Positions 28,890 through 37,208 of a DNA stretch of 64,000 nucleotides are shown here, piece by piece (within the stretch, counting starts at the first letter, position 1; the number at the start of each line of letters is the position of its first letter). Under the pieces are notes generated by a model. The model saw only the letters and a list, made by a program, of their open reading frames with translations. It searched no databases and was not told where the DNA came from. Both the position numbers and the translations under genes were made by a program. Source of the DNA: Lautropia mirabilis (lineage in GTDB: Bacteria; Pseudomonadota; Gammaproteobacteria; Burkholderiales; Burkholderiaceae_E); contig NZ_LR134378.1 in the NCBI RefSeq assembly GCF_900637555.1, forward strand, positions 692,001-756,000. Reading direction: 5' to 3'.

Positions 28890-29260
28890 CCCATGTCGTT
28901 ATCAAGACCGGAACAGAAGACGAGTTCTTCGCCAGAGGGCGGCAACTGGCCCGTAGTGCTGATCGTGGCGAGCGGCTGCCTGAACAGCGCATTCTCAGTT
29001 TTGAGGATCCCGAAGACCTGATGAAGCTGTTGACGGCTGCCAGGCTCAATCTGTTTCGTGCAGTCAAGGAGGCCCCTGGTTCAATTACGGACATTGCTGT
29101 ACGGCTTCATCGGGATCGCAGCGCGGTCAAGCGAGATATCGATGAGCTTGCCAAGGCGGGGTTGGTTACGCTTGAAGATAAGCCATTCCCGGGGCATGGA
29201 CGCAGGAAAGAGGTTCGTGTGGTCGCCGAGCGCTTCAGCCTGCATGCTGATATCGTCTGA
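28886..29260 (+). CDS. TumA-type HTH antitoxin
   Basis: Likely antitoxin and autorepressor of the upstream TumE toxin. Residues after about 45 (FEDPEDLMKLLTAARLNLFR) lead into a winged helix (ITDIAVRLHRDRSAVKRDID, then ELAKAGLVTLED), the arrangement of TumA/MarR-like antitoxins. 124 residues from the ATG that overlaps the toxin stop (ATGA). A basic GHGRRKEVRVV stretch lies in the wing. Confidence 0.78.
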   Translation: MTHVVIKTGTEDEFFARGRQLARSADRGERLPEQRILSFEDPEDLMKLLTAARLNLFRAVKEAPGSITDIAVRLHRDRSAVKRDIDELAKAGLVTLEDKPFPGHGRRKEVRVVAERFSLHADIV

Positions 29261-29289
29261 TCTTGTCTTGAAGAGCGCTCGATTACCTT

Positions 29290-29766
29290 TCAGCGCAGCA
29301 GATTGACCAGCGCCTTTCCTCGCGCGTCCCGGTAGATATCGAAGTCGGCATCGATGCTGATGATGCGGTGAATGCCGAGCCGTGCGGCGGCTTCGGCGAT
29401 GGAGGCGTCGGCCAGGTCCAGGGGCAGGCTGGCGAAACGCTGGGCGATGCGGTGGACGGCTGGAAGGCTCGTGTCGGTGGGGATGTCCACCTGGACAGCG
29501 CCGCGTTCGATCCACAGCAGGAAGTCCAGGGCGGCCTGGTTATGGATGCGACGGGCCAGCAGGGCGCAGACTTCGGTCAGTACGGGCCAGGTGGTGATGA
29601 GGCGGACTGCGGGATGCGTTTCCAGCCAGTGTCGCACGGGCAGGTGCCAGTGGTCCGCTGCGTTGAACAGGGCCAGCAGGGGGCCCGGGTCGACCAGGAC
29701 GGGGCCCTCGACGGGGGCTGGCCACCGAAGTGGGGGCTCTGCGACTTTCTGTTCTGACATCTTCAT
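29290..29766 (-). CDS. PIN-domain toxin (VapC-like)
   Basis: Second PIN-domain toxin in the window, not closely related to the one at 4.5 kb. Acidic residues are in VLVDPGPLLALFN, LTEVCALLARR, LDLADASIAEAAARLG and ISIDADFD. Length 158. The start overlaps the antitoxin stop by four bases (ATGA). Convergent with tumA, 30 bp away. Endoribonuclease activity is inferred from the family. Confidence 0.88.
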   Translation of the reverse strand: MKMSEQKVAEPPLRWPAPVEGPVLVDPGPLLALFNAADHWHLPVRHWLETHPAVRLITTWPVLTEVCALLARRIHNQAALDFLLWIERGAVQVDIPTDTSLPAVHRIAQRFASLPLDLADASIAEAAARLGIHRIISIDADFDIYRDARGKALVNLLR

Positions 29767-30020
29767 TGCCCCTTGCGGTGTTTCTCTTCCCAGGCATCGG
29801 CCAGATGGCGGCGGCGTTCGGCGGACAGATCGGCCGGGCCGGCATGGCGGCCAAACAGGTCTGCGCCGAGGCTGAAGGCGGAGGCCCTGGGGGGCGGTAC
29901 GTTCTGCAGGTAGGCGCTGAGCGCGTCGCGCATCAGCTCGCTGATGGAGCGGCCTTCCTGGGTGCTGCGCTGGCGCAGCTGATGTTCCAGTTCGGGAGGC
30001 AGCTTGACGGTGGTGGTCAT
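29763..30020 (-). CDS. Ribbon-helix-helix antitoxin
   Basis: MTTTVKLPPELEHQLRQRST followed by EGRSISELMRDAL is the ribbon-helix-helix (CopG/Arc) DNA-binding domain. The C-terminal half (SAERRRHLADAWEEKHRKG) would contact the PIN toxin encoded immediately downstream. I chose ATG at 30020; four extra codons upstream would extend into the big inverted repeat. Its operator is probably part of that repeat. Confidence 0.87.
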   Translation of the reverse strand: MTTTVKLPPELEHQLRQRSTQEGRSISELMRDALSAYLQNVPPPRASAFSLGADLFGRHAGPADLSAERRRHLADAWEEKHRKGQ

Positions 30021-30027
30021 GGCGACA

Positions 30028-30082
30028 TGCATTCAGATGACTAGGGTAATACGAATGGTATTACCCTAGTCATCTGAATGCA
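30028..30082. repeat. Perfect inverted repeat, 25-bp arms, before the RHH antitoxin gene
   Basis: Arms 30028-30052 and 30058-30082 are exact reverse complements around GAATG. Each arm contains GTAATAC/GTATTAC and CTAG. It lies between the antitoxin start (30020) and the next gene's stop (30097). It could be the RHH operator, a terminator for the upstream gene, or a small mobile-element relic. GC content is well below that of neighbours. Confidence 0.9.
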
Positions 30083-30096
30083 AGAAGGGCGTTTCC

Positions 30097-30315
30097 TCAG
30101 CGCTGGAGGGGCTTGTCCGGGGGCAATGGCTGCCTGTTTTCATCTTCGTCCAAGCGCCGGGAAAGTTCTTCAAACGTGAGTCGACCGCCGATTTCTTCGG
30201 CTAATGTAATCTGTTCCATCATGAACGTTTTAAACGGCCGGTTATCGTCGGCAGACTGAAAAGCCCGGATCTTCGCCAGTAACGGATGACGCATTTTGAA
30301 CCTCTGTTTCGTCAC
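30097..30315 (-). CDS. Small charged protein, unknown
   Basis: Seventy-two residues (or 65 from the second Met), rich in Lys, Arg, Glu and Asp, with FKTFMMEQITLAEEIGGRLT in the middle. No recognised domain; size and charge would fit an antitoxin or a small regulator but nothing supports either. It lies upstream of the 25-bp inverted repeat on the same strand as the RHH/PIN pair. Confidence 0.45.
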   Translation of the reverse strand: MTKQRFKMRHPLLAKIRAFQSADDNRPFKTFMMEQITLAEEIGGRLTFEELSRRLDEDENRQPLPPDKPLQR

Positions 30316-30382
30316 TCACTGCGCTCCCGTCCGAAGTTAGTGCCTCGGCCGATGGCGTGCTTGGCCGGGTGCAGAAAATGAA

Positions 30383-30420
30383 CAGGGCCGGCCCCTTCGT
30401 GGTTGAAGGAACCGGCCCTG
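30383..30420 (-). terminator. Second hairpin after the TonB receptor gene
   Basis: CAGGGCCGG (30383-30391) pairs with CCGGCCCTG (30412-30420), with an inner CTTC/GAAG pairing; TTCATTTTCT follows on the minus strand. Confidence 0.65.
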
Positions 30421-30434
30421 GGTCGGCGGGGTCA

Positions 30435-30457
30435 GTGACTGGAGGTTTTCCAGTCAC
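30435..30457 (-). terminator. Hairpin directly after the TonB receptor stop
   Basis: GTGACTGGA (30435-30443) and TCCAGTCAC (30449-30457) form a nine-base-pair stem with a five-base loop, 13 bp past the stop. No T-run. Confidence 0.55.
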
Positions 30458-30469
30458 GGTCACCTTGCC

Positions 30470-32443
30470 TTACCGCGGCGAGTACGACACGCCCAGCATC
30501 ACGGTGCGCGGCTGCTGGTTGTAGTAGCGCCAGCTGGCGTTGCTGCGGTTGCCGAGGTTGTAGACGTCGGCGTGGGCTGTCAGCTCGGGGGAGACGCGCC
30601 AGGACGAGCGCAGGTTGACGAGCAGGCCGCCACCGACGCGCCGCTGGTTGGCTTCGTCGGAGAAGTGGCGGTTGTTCAGCACCACGTCGGCGCCCACGCT
30701 GTACTCGTCGAAGCTGTAGTCCACCTGGCCGCTGAAGGTGCGCTTGGCGACGTGCGGCAGCACGCGGCCGGTGGCGCTGTTCTTGGGATTGACCAGGTCG
30801 AGGTTGGCCTGCCAGCTCAGTCCCTCAACCAGCTGGCCGGGGGCGTTTTCCTGGCCGAGGGAGAGGGCGATGCCGGTGATGGTGGTGCGGCCGACGTTGG
30901 TGATGGCGCAGTTGGCGGCTCCGGTGCAGTCGCCGATGGTGGTGAGGCGGTCACGCACGCGGCTGCGGTAGACGATGGCCTTGGCGTAGGTGGCCTGGTC
31001 GGGCTGCCAGTAGGCGCCGGCGTCGACGGTCTGGTTGCGCTGCTGTTTCAGGCGGGCATTTTCCGGGCTGGCGTAGTAGTCGGCCAGGTCGGGCATGCGG
31101 TAGCCGGTGTTGAGGTTGCCCACGACGCGCAGGTTGTCGGCCAGCCGGTAGCCATAGCCCACCTGGTGGCTGAAGGTCTTCTTGTAGCGGTTGCTGTCGT
31201 CCAGACGCAGGGCCACGTTGAGCTGGTGCGGGCCGTATTCGCCCACGGCGTTGCCGGTAAGCGCATGGGTGGTGCGGGTGGGCGAGGACAGGCCGGTGGT
31301 GTCGTAGCTTTCTTCCAGCCGTTCGGCGCCGACGCGGGCCAGGACTTCAGGGGTGACCTGCTGGGTGGCACCCAGGCCGTATTCACGCAGGCGGGTCTTG
31401 TCCCAGGTGGCGACGTTGTTGGTGTAGTTCCAGGTGTTGCTGATGCTGCTCTGGCCGAACTTGGCGTCCAGTCGGGTGTTCGGGCTGAGCTGGTGGTCGG
31501 CGCGCAAGCCGGTCAGTTCCAGGCGCTTCTTGGCGGCCAGGGCGGTGTTGCCGCCATAGGTGCCGTCGAAGTCGGCGTTGACGGTGTTGCGCATGGCCAC
31601 GACGGTGACGTTCGTGGCGGTGGAGAGGCGGGCGTCGAGGCGACCGGAGAGGTTGTCGCGCTTCCAGCTGTCCTGGTCGTCCTGGTGGCCGGGGTAGTCA
31701 CGGGCGGTGGCGTCGAAGCCGTCGCCGCGCTCGCGGCCCACGTCGAGGGTGCCGGTGATCTGTTCATTGCCGCCCGAGACGCGGCCGCGCATCTGCATGT
31801 AGCCGCGGCCGCCGATGCCGGCTTCGCCGCTGACGCGGGTCTTGGGACCGGCACGGTCGGACAGGTACTGCATCACGCCGCCGCCGGCATTCTGGCCGTA
31901 GACGCCCGAGGCGGGGCCACGCAGGATTTCGGTGCGGCTGCCATAGGCCATGGGCAGCAGCGAGAAGTCGGCGCCACTGGCGGGGCTGACGCGGAAGCCG
32001 TCGATCAGGACGAGGGTGTCCTGCAGGGCATTGCCGCGGATGGCCAGGCCGCCGAAGGAGCCGGGGGTGCCTTGCGAGCGGGCCTGGATGCTGCCCAGGG
32101 CCTCGAAGGGCGTGAGCTGGCTGGCGTTGCGCTGGGCGTGGTAGGTGGGCAGCACGACGACATCACTGGTCAGCGTGTCGATGGCGGTGGGCATGTTGGC
32201 GGCGGTGACCATCCGGGCGCCGTGGTGCGGGGCGGCGGGTTTTGCCGCGGCCCTGGATGCCGGTGCAGCCTGCGGGGTGTTGCGTTGCAGGTTGTAGTGA
32301 CGTCCCTGGTGGTTCTGCTGGCCGGCGTGAGCGGGGCGAGCGGTACGGGCGTGGTCCGAGGCGGTTTGCGCCATGGCGGCCGGGATGGCTGCCAGGGAGA
32401 AGGCTGCGGCAACGGCCGCAGCACAGGTGCTTCGCTTGAACAT
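30470..32443 (-). CDS. TonB-dependent outer-membrane receptor (BtuB-like)
   Basis: Outer-membrane ligand-gated channel for siderophores, haem or cobalamin, energised by TonB. Signal peptide residues 1-25 (AIPAAMAQ). The plug domain shows GLAIRGNALQDTLVLIDGFR and TEILRGPASGVYGQNAGGGV, and the barrel fills the rest to 657 residues. The last strand ends in VSYSPR, not the usual terminal Phe or Trp of barrel proteins. A Gln/Ala/His-rich region (about 26-80) separates the signal from the plug. I looked for a cobalamin riboswitch upstream and did not find one, so the ligand is open. Confidence 0.88.
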   Translation of the reverse strand: MFKRSTCAAAVAAAFSLAAIPAAMAQTASDHARTARPAHAGQQNHQGRHYNLQRNTPQAAPASRAAAKPAAPHHGARMVTAANMPTAIDTLTSDVVVLPTYHAQRNASQLTPFEALGSIQARSQGTPGSFGGLAIRGNALQDTLVLIDGFRVSPASGADFSLLPMAYGSRTEILRGPASGVYGQNAGGGVMQYLSDRAGPKTRVSGEAGIGGRGYMQMRGRVSGGNEQITGTLDVGRERGDGFDATARDYPGHQDDQDSWKRDNLSGRLDARLSTATNVTVVAMRNTVNADFDGTYGGNTALAAKKRLELTGLRADHQLSPNTRLDAKFGQSSISNTWNYTNNVATWDKTRLREYGLGATQQVTPEVLARVGAERLEESYDTTGLSSPTRTTHALTGNAVGEYGPHQLNVALRLDDSNRYKKTFSHQVGYGYRLADNLRVVGNLNTGYRMPDLADYYASPENARLKQQRNQTVDAGAYWQPDQATYAKAIVYRSRVRDRLTTIGDCTGAANCAITNVGRTTITGIALSLGQENAPGQLVEGLSWQANLDLVNPKNSATGRVLPHVAKRTFSGQVDYSFDEYSVGADVVLNNRHFSDEANQRRVGGGLLVNLRSSWRVSPELTAHADVYNLGNRSNASWRYYNQQPRTVMLGVSYSPR

Positions 32444-32519
32444 GGGTTTCTCCGAAAGGTGCAGCCGGCGGGGTGTACGTCGCCGGGGCGCAACAGTGTC
32501 GTTTCGCCTGCAGTTTAGG

Positions 32520-32547
32520 CCGCCGTCTGTCGGCCGACAAACGGCGG
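32520..32547 (-). terminator. Palindromic hairpin between glycosyltransferase and TonB receptor genes
   Basis: CCGCCGT and ACGGCGG arms enclose GTCGGCCGAC, itself a palindrome. It lies downstream of the glycosyltransferase gene on the minus strand; terminator or regulatory site. Confidence 0.5.
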
Positions 32548-32658
32548 GTCACAATGTGTGGCTTTGAGGGCAACGGCCTGCCGCGTTGTTTTGCGGGATG
32601 CGGCGGGATGTAACGGCCTCGTGCAAGGCCGAAAACGGGCAGGCGTGCGGCCGCAGGC

Positions 32659-33774
32659 TCAGCCCTGGCGGGCGGCCGCGATGGCCTGGTGCACCTGTTG
32701 CAGGACGGTGTCCACCTCGGGCCAGGGGTGGTGCTGGATGAGGGTGACGTGAGGGCCGAGGGCGCGGTAGCGGCTGGCGTCGGTGGGGCCCAGGACGGAG
32801 ACGAGGCGAGCGCCGACGGCGGCAGCCAGGTGACCGGGGCCCGTGTCGTTGGCCACGACCACGGCGCTGTGGGCCAGCAGGGCGGCGTAGACATCCAGGG
32901 GGACGCCGGCCAGGGTCTGGGCATCGGGGTAGTCGGTGCGGGCCTGGATGGTTTCCGGCCCCGGGCCGGGCATGAGCAGTACCGGCAGTTCGGGGACGAG
33001 TTGCCGGCACAGGGTGGGAAAGCCGGGCCAGGCCTTGCTGGCGCCTTTCAGGGTGCCGGTGGCAAAGGGCACCAGGCAGGCGTAGGGCAGGATGTGTGGC
33101 TGGCCGTTGTCGGTGTCCTGCACCAGGCCCTGCTGGCGCAGCAGTTTCAGGGCGGCGGCCCGGACATCATCGGTCAGGGGGAGTGTGGGCCAGTCCATGG
33201 GGGTGGCCTGGGAAGCCGGGGCCTGCCTTGCGGCCGGGGCGGCGCTTCCATTCGGGGTGGAGCGGCCATCAGCCGCCGGGTGGGCGGATGGCATGGCGCT
33301 GGACGGGGGCGCTGCCGTGCGGGCATCCAGACCGTCGGGCCGGCCGGAGGTGAGGGGGCCGGCGACGTTCCAGAAGCGCTGGCTTTCATGCAGCGGCTGT
33401 GTGGGCCGGGCAACGGGGTGGGTGAGGAACCAGCCTCGGCCGTCCTGGCGGTAGCCGACGGTGTTGAGCCCGGCCAGCCAGGCATCCAGGGCGCTGGAGA
33501 AGGAGTTGGTGAGCAGCAGGGTGTTGAGGCGCTTGTCGAAATCCGCGTCGAGGGTGCGGACATCCCGGGCCAGGCCGCGCAGCAGGCGGGCCCGTTCGCG
33601 CAGGGGGCCAGGCAGGGTATGCACGGGCCAGCCGCAGCCGGCCAGCAGGGGGACAGCCCAGCGCTTGCCTACCAGTTGCAGCGCGTAGCCGTGATGATGC
33701 AGGTGCCAGAGGGTGGGCAGGCTCATGACGACATCGCCGACCCAGTTCGGCAGACGAACGATGAGTGGTCGCAT
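32659..33774 (-). CDS. Glycosyltransferase family 9 (heptosyltransferase-like)
   Basis: Family 9 enzymes add heptose to lipopolysaccharide core. N-terminus MRPLIVRLPNWVGDVVMSLP is the WaaF/WaaC signature; the C-terminal domain has VVVANDTGPGHLAAAVGARL and SVLGPTDASRY. About 55 residues rich in Ala, Pro and Ser (GRSTPNGSAAPAARQAPASQ) interrupt the region between the two domains. ATG at 33774 is chosen because the signature starts there. Divergent from a DUF4254 gene. Confidence 0.85.
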   Translation of the reverse strand: MRPLIVRLPNWVGDVVMSLPTLWHLHHHGYALQLVGKRWAVPLLAGCGWPVHTLPGPLRERARLLRGLARDVRTLDADFDKRLNTLLLTNSFSSALDAWLAGLNTVGYRQDGRGWFLTHPVARPTQPLHESQRFWNVAGPLTSGRPDGLDARTAAPPSSAMPSAHPAADGRSTPNGSAAPAARQAPASQATPMDWPTLPLTDDVRAAALKLLRQQGLVQDTDNGQPHILPYACLVPFATGTLKGASKAWPGFPTLCRQLVPELPVLLMPGPGPETIQARTDYPDAQTLAGVPLDVYAALLAHSAVVVANDTGPGHLAAAVGARLVSVLGPTDASRYRALGPHVTLIQHHPWPEVDTVLQQVHQAIAAARQG

Positions 33775-33820
33775 TTGTGGATAATTCAGTGATCTTCCAC
33801 CGATTATGGAGTGAAACGAG

Positions 33821-34522
33821 ATGCAGGGTGCAGACAACCAGAGTCGTCGGGTGCTGAACGGTGCAGCGGTGATTGCCTTCCATCAGCAGTGTCTGGCGCT
33901 GCCGGGCTGGCCCAAGGCGGGCGTGGCGCCGGATGGCCATGCGCTGGACCAGGCGCCGGCCACGGACGATACGCAGGTGCTGTTGTGGCACTGGGTGGGC
34001 AACAACCACCGCTTCAACAGCCTGCTGTGGGACGAGGAGGATCTGGCGCGGCGTACCCGCGTTTCGGCCGAGGAGATTGCCGGCAACAAGCGGGCCATCG
34101 ACGGCTACAACCAGGCGCGCAATGACGCCACCGAGCGGGTGGACGAGCTGCTGCTGCTGGGGCTGGGTCTGGTGGATCCGTCGTCGGTGGGCGGTGATTC
34201 GCCGGTGAGCCTGGCGGGCCAGGGGGCGCGGATGAACAGCGAGACGGCCGGCAGCATCATCGACCGGATGTCGATCATGGCGCTGAAGGTGCGGGCGATG
34301 AAGGCGCAGACCGAGCGCACCGATGTGGACGAGGCGCATCGGGAGTCCTCGCGGGCCCGGCTGGCACGGCTGGAAACGCAGCGCGACGATCTGGGCCGCT
34401 GCCTGGATGAGCTGATGGCCGACTGCCGTGCCGGCAAGGCCTATTTCAAGGTGTACCGCCAGTTCAAGATGTACAACGACCCGGCGTTCAACCCGGCGCT
34501 GGTGGCCGAGCGCGGCGCCTGA
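33821..34522 (+). CDS. DUF4254 family protein
   Basis: A 233-residue, mainly helical soluble protein. The segment FNSLLWDEEDLARR, then KRAIDGYNQARNDATERVDE and GSIIDRMSIMALKVRAM, matches DUF4254 as I know it. The family often lies beside lipopolysaccharide glycosyltransferases, as here with the divergent family 9 gene 46 bp away. Biochemical role unknown. Confidence 0.75.
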   Translation: MQGADNQSRRVLNGAAVIAFHQQCLALPGWPKAGVAPDGHALDQAPATDDTQVLLWHWVGNNHRFNSLLWDEEDLARRTRVSAEEIAGNKRAIDGYNQARNDATERVDELLLLGLGLVDPSSVGGDSPVSLAGQGARMNSETAGSIIDRMSIMALKVRAMKAQTERTDVDEAHRESSRARLARLETQRDDLGRCLDELMADCRAGKAYFKVYRQFKMYNDPAFNPALVAERGA

Positions 34523-34534
34523 GCGGAGACGATC

Positions 34535-34768
34535 ATGGCTTCATCGGATACGAAACCGGCGTCAGAAGGGACTTCGATGCCGCAGGTGCATGCGGAGCGG
34601 GCCGGGCATCCGGCGCGGGAGGATCGGCCCACGACCACACCGCATGCGATCCTCAATGCGCCGCGCCGTCGCCGTATCCGGGTGCGGCTGGTGGACATGG
34701 CCATCGCTTCGGTGGCCTGCCTCTTCCTGCTGGTGCAGTTCCTGCCCGGGGTGAGGTCTAAGGGCTGA
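34535..34768 (+). CDS. Small protein with one C-terminal membrane helix
   Basis: Seventy-seven residues: a polar N-terminal half, an Arg-rich patch (APRRRRIRVRL), then one transmembrane helix (MAIASVACLFLLVQFLPG). It starts 12 bp after the DUF4254 stop, so probably the same transcript. Its last 11 bases overlap the convergent glycosylase gene. Not recognised. Confidence 0.5.
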   Translation: MASSDTKPASEGTSMPQVHAERAGHPAREDRPTTTPHAILNAPRRRRIRVRLVDMAIASVACLFLLVQFLPGVRSKG

Positions 34769-35363
34769 GAAACGGGCTTAGTACCGAGAGCCAGCGCTCA
34801 CTTTTCTGATCCAGGTTCAGGCTGGCGTAGGCCGGGCTGGTGGAGGGCAGTACCACGGTCTGGTAGCCCAGTGACTGAAAGAATGCCTGCTGGCGACCTG
34901 CATGCTGGCCGTTGAAGCCGATCAGCTGCAGGTGGGGCAGGCGTGCCAGCAGGGGCTGGAATTCGTTGCCCAGGGCCTCGCGGATGGCGCTGTCCAGGCT
35001 GCCCTGACGCTGGCAGCGACCCACGGTGTCCCAGAGGGCGATGCGGTGGCGGCGCAGCAGGGCCAGTCGCGCCTCGTAGGGCAGCGCGGCCGTGGGCTCG
35101 CCCGTCAGCCGGCCCATGATGGGCCAGAACTGGTTGCGCGGGTGGGCGTAGTAGGCCCGGGCCGCCAGGGAGGCATTGCCGGGAAAGCTGCCCAGCAGCA
35201 GGATGCGTGCGTCTTCACGCCAGACCGGGGGCAGGCCCTGGTGGGGTGGGGCGGCCGTGTCGCCGCTGTGCCTTGCCCCTGCCGGGGCGGGGGTGGGTCG
35301 GCTGTCGGGGTTGCGGCCTGGCCCATGAGAGGGTGCCGATGGCGGTGCAGGCGTGTTGCTCAT
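34758..35363 (-). CDS. DNA-deoxyinosine (hypoxanthine) glycosylase, uracil-DNA glycosylase superfamily
   Basis: Removes deaminated purines from DNA. ILLLGSFPGNASLAARAYYA then HPRNQFWPIMGRL is the family 6 uracil-DNA glycosylase pattern, and the later VVLPSTSPAYASLN is its second motif. ATG at 35363 gives 201 residues, with a Pro/Ala-rich 45-residue head before the domain. The longer frame upstream runs through the repeat region and is rejected. Confidence 0.88.
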   Translation of the reverse strand: MSNTPAPPSAPSHGPGRNPDSRPTPAPAGARHSGDTAAPPHQGLPPVWREDARILLLGSFPGNASLAARAYYAHPRNQFWPIMGRLTGEPTAALPYEARLALLRRHRIALWDTVGRCQRQGSLDSAIREALGNEFQPLLARLPHLQLIGFNGQHAGRQQAFFQSLGYQTVVLPSTSPAYASLNLDQKSERWLSVLSPFLSP

Positions 35364-35412
35364 GCACGGATTATCGCGCCTGATAGGCCTGTGGGCTGAT
35401 GAAGGCTCGTTC

Positions 35413-35497
35413 GGGCTGCGGGCTGTGGGCTGCAGGTTGCAGGTTGCAGCAGCGCCTGTGCGGGGCCTGTTTTCTTCTGAGTGGAGCCTGTTTTCTT
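35413..35497. repeat. Short tandem and direct repeats before the patatin gene
   Basis: A GGGCTG-type and GCAGGTT-type tandem run (35413-35453), followed by GCCTGTTTTCTT twice (35465-35476 and 35486-35497, 21 bp apart). Likely slippage-prone and probably variable between strains. Confidence 0.75.
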
Positions 35498-35604
35498 TCG
35501 TGGGCATCTGTTGCCTTGGGGTGCGCATGGCTGGCCTGGCGGGGGGCCGACGGTAGAATGGGAGAGGGCCCGACTGTGGGCCGGGCAACTACTGGATCGA
35601 TTGC

Positions 35605-36912
35605 ATGTTTGACAAGGTGGTCTTTGCGGGTGGCGGGCATCGTTGCTGGTGGCAGGCGGGCTTCTGGGAAGTCCTGCGCGCCGAGATCGAGCTGCGCCCG
35701 CGCGTCATCGGGGCAACCTCGATGGGCGCCTTCATGGCTTGCCTGGTCCATGCCAATGACAGCCGGCGTGCGCTGGCCTGGTACGAGCGTGAGCTGGCCG
35801 GGGTGCGCACCAACATCGCCTGGCTCAATCTGTTTCGCAAGGATGCGCCGCTGTTCCGTCAGGGGGGCATCTATCGCAAGTCCATGCGGGCGGTGCTGGG
35901 GGGTGAGCATTTCCGGCAGCTGCTGTGGGCCGCGCCCGAGATCCGCATTGGCTGCGCGCTGCCGCCGCCCACGCTGACCGAGCGTCAGTTGCGGAGGGTG
36001 AGCTGGCGCGAATACCGGCGTGACGCACGGCTGATGCCGGCCGCACTGCATGCCCGGTCCGAGCGCACGGCGATGTTCGTGCCGCATGTGAAGCGCCTGC
36101 AGGACTGCCGTACCGAGCGGGAGCTGTTCGATCTGCTGCAGGCCGCCAGTGCCTTGCCGCCGCTGGTGCCGCCGGTGGAGCTGGATGGTGTGCCGGCCTG
36201 TTCGGGCAGTCTGGTGGATCCGGTGCCGGTGGATCTGGTGGCCGATGTGCCGGGTCAGACGCTGGTGCTGACCACGCGCACCTACAACCGCAAGACCCCG
36301 GTCTTTGCGCTGGAAGGTCGCCTCTACGTGCAGCCGTCCGTTCCGCTGCCGGTGGGCAGTTGGGATTTCACGTCGCCCCAGCGTTTTCTGAAGGCCTACG
36401 AGCAGGGACGGGTGGATGCCGAGTCCTTCCTGAAGCTGTTTGGCCTGGGGGCTTTCCGGCCCGAGGCGCAGTTTGGCGGGGCGCTGCTGGTCGGTACCGG
36501 CTGGACAGAGGCGCCCGACGCAGAGGACAACGCCGAGGCGGCTGAAAACGGTATGACGGCCGAGGAGGCAACGTCGGAGGGTGAAGTGGCCGCCGAACGT
36601 TCTGCAGATGCGGATGCGGATGCGGTGGCCGAGGCCGCTACGGGCACGGCCGATGAGGCGGAAACGGACAGGGCACTGCCGGCCGGACGCGCCGATGGTG
36701 CCGGGGCCGATGAGGCGACGTGGTCACCGGACGAAGGGGCCGACCTGCCGGTGGGGATCGGCAACGACCGGGAGTCGCAGACCGCTGCCCAAGCCGCCTG
36801 GGAAGACGAGATCGATGATGATCCGCTCACGTTGAGCGACGATCGCACCGTGGGCGAGCCTCACGACAAGCTTTTCGAGCGCGCCCGGCGGGCACGGGAA
36901 GAGGGCCGATAG
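35605..36912 (+). CDS. Patatin-like protein with altered catalytic motifs and acidic tail
   Basis: The first 290 residues have the patatin fold pattern: oxyanion loop GGGHRC near 9-14 and nucleophile region GATSMGA (Ser39). Two departures: the first Gly of G-x-S-x-G is Ala37, and the Asp of the DGG dyad motif is missing, since the region reads ACSGSLVDPVPV with Ser where Asp is expected. The final 130 residues are acidic and Ala-rich, low complexity. Phospholipase activity is doubtful. Start at 35605 (MFDKVVFAGGG). Confidence 0.7.
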   Translation: MFDKVVFAGGGHRCWWQAGFWEVLRAEIELRPRVIGATSMGAFMACLVHANDSRRALAWYERELAGVRTNIAWLNLFRKDAPLFRQGGIYRKSMRAVLGGEHFRQLLWAAPEIRIGCALPPPTLTERQLRRVSWREYRRDARLMPAALHARSERTAMFVPHVKRLQDCRTERELFDLLQAASALPPLVPPVELDGVPACSGSLVDPVPVDLVADVPGQTLVLTTRTYNRKTPVFALEGRLYVQPSVPLPVGSWDFTSPQRFLKAYEQGRVDAESFLKLFGLGAFRPEAQFGGALLVGTGWTEAPDAEDNAEAAENGMTAEEATSEGEVAAERSADADADAVAEAATGTADEAETDRALPAGRADGAGADEATWSPDEGADLPVGIGNDRESQTAAQAAWEDEIDDDPLTLSDDRTVGEPHDKLFERARRAREEGR

Positions 36913-36931
36913 ACGGCACCTGGAGAATGGG

Positions 36932-37108
36932 TCAGTCGGCGCGGCGGGCAGCCACCAGCATGCCGCCGCCCAGCAGCATGAGCAGCCAGGCCAGCAGGGT
37001 GCCGGCAATGGAGGAGCGTACGATGGCGGAGGCCGAAACCAGGGCACCGGCGGCCAGCAGGCAGCGGGCGGTGGTGAGGGTACGCTGGGCAGGGGTGGAT
37101 GCGGACAT
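36932..37108 (-). CDS. Small membrane protein, unknown
   Basis: Fifty-eight residues from ATG 37108 (MSASTPAQRTL), with two hydrophobic stretches (about 15-32 and 36-54). Convergent with the patatin gene, 19 bp apart, and just downstream of tRNA-Arg. Not recognised. Confidence 0.45.
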   Translation of the reverse strand: MSASTPAQRTLTTARCLLAAGALVSASAIVRSSIAGTLLAWLLMLLGGGMLVAARRAD

Positions 37109-37132
37109 GAAGGCCCCACCAAGAAGGGGAAG

Positions 37133-37208
37133 TGGCGCGCCCGGCACGAATCGAACGTGCGACCCTTGGCTTCGGAGGCCAATACTCTATCCCCTGAGCT
37201 ACGGGCGC
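37133..37208 (-). tRNA. tRNA-Arg (anticodon CCG)
   Basis: All arms fold: acceptor GCGCCCG/CGGGCGC, anticodon stem TTGGC/GCCAA with loop CTCCGAA (anticodon CCG), T-stem GCACG/CGTGC with loop TTCGATT, and an encoded 3' CCA at 37133-37135. It reads CGG codons. Confidence 0.97.

Noticed and set aside
32444-32658. Cobalamin riboswitch before the TonB receptor gene
   Set aside because: No B12-box or conserved junctions seen; only an unrelated palindromic hairpin.
35371-35588. N-terminal extension of the deoxyinosine glycosylase through the repeat region
   Set aside because: The added sequence is made of short tandem repeats with no homology; the ATG at 35363 gives a family-sized protein.
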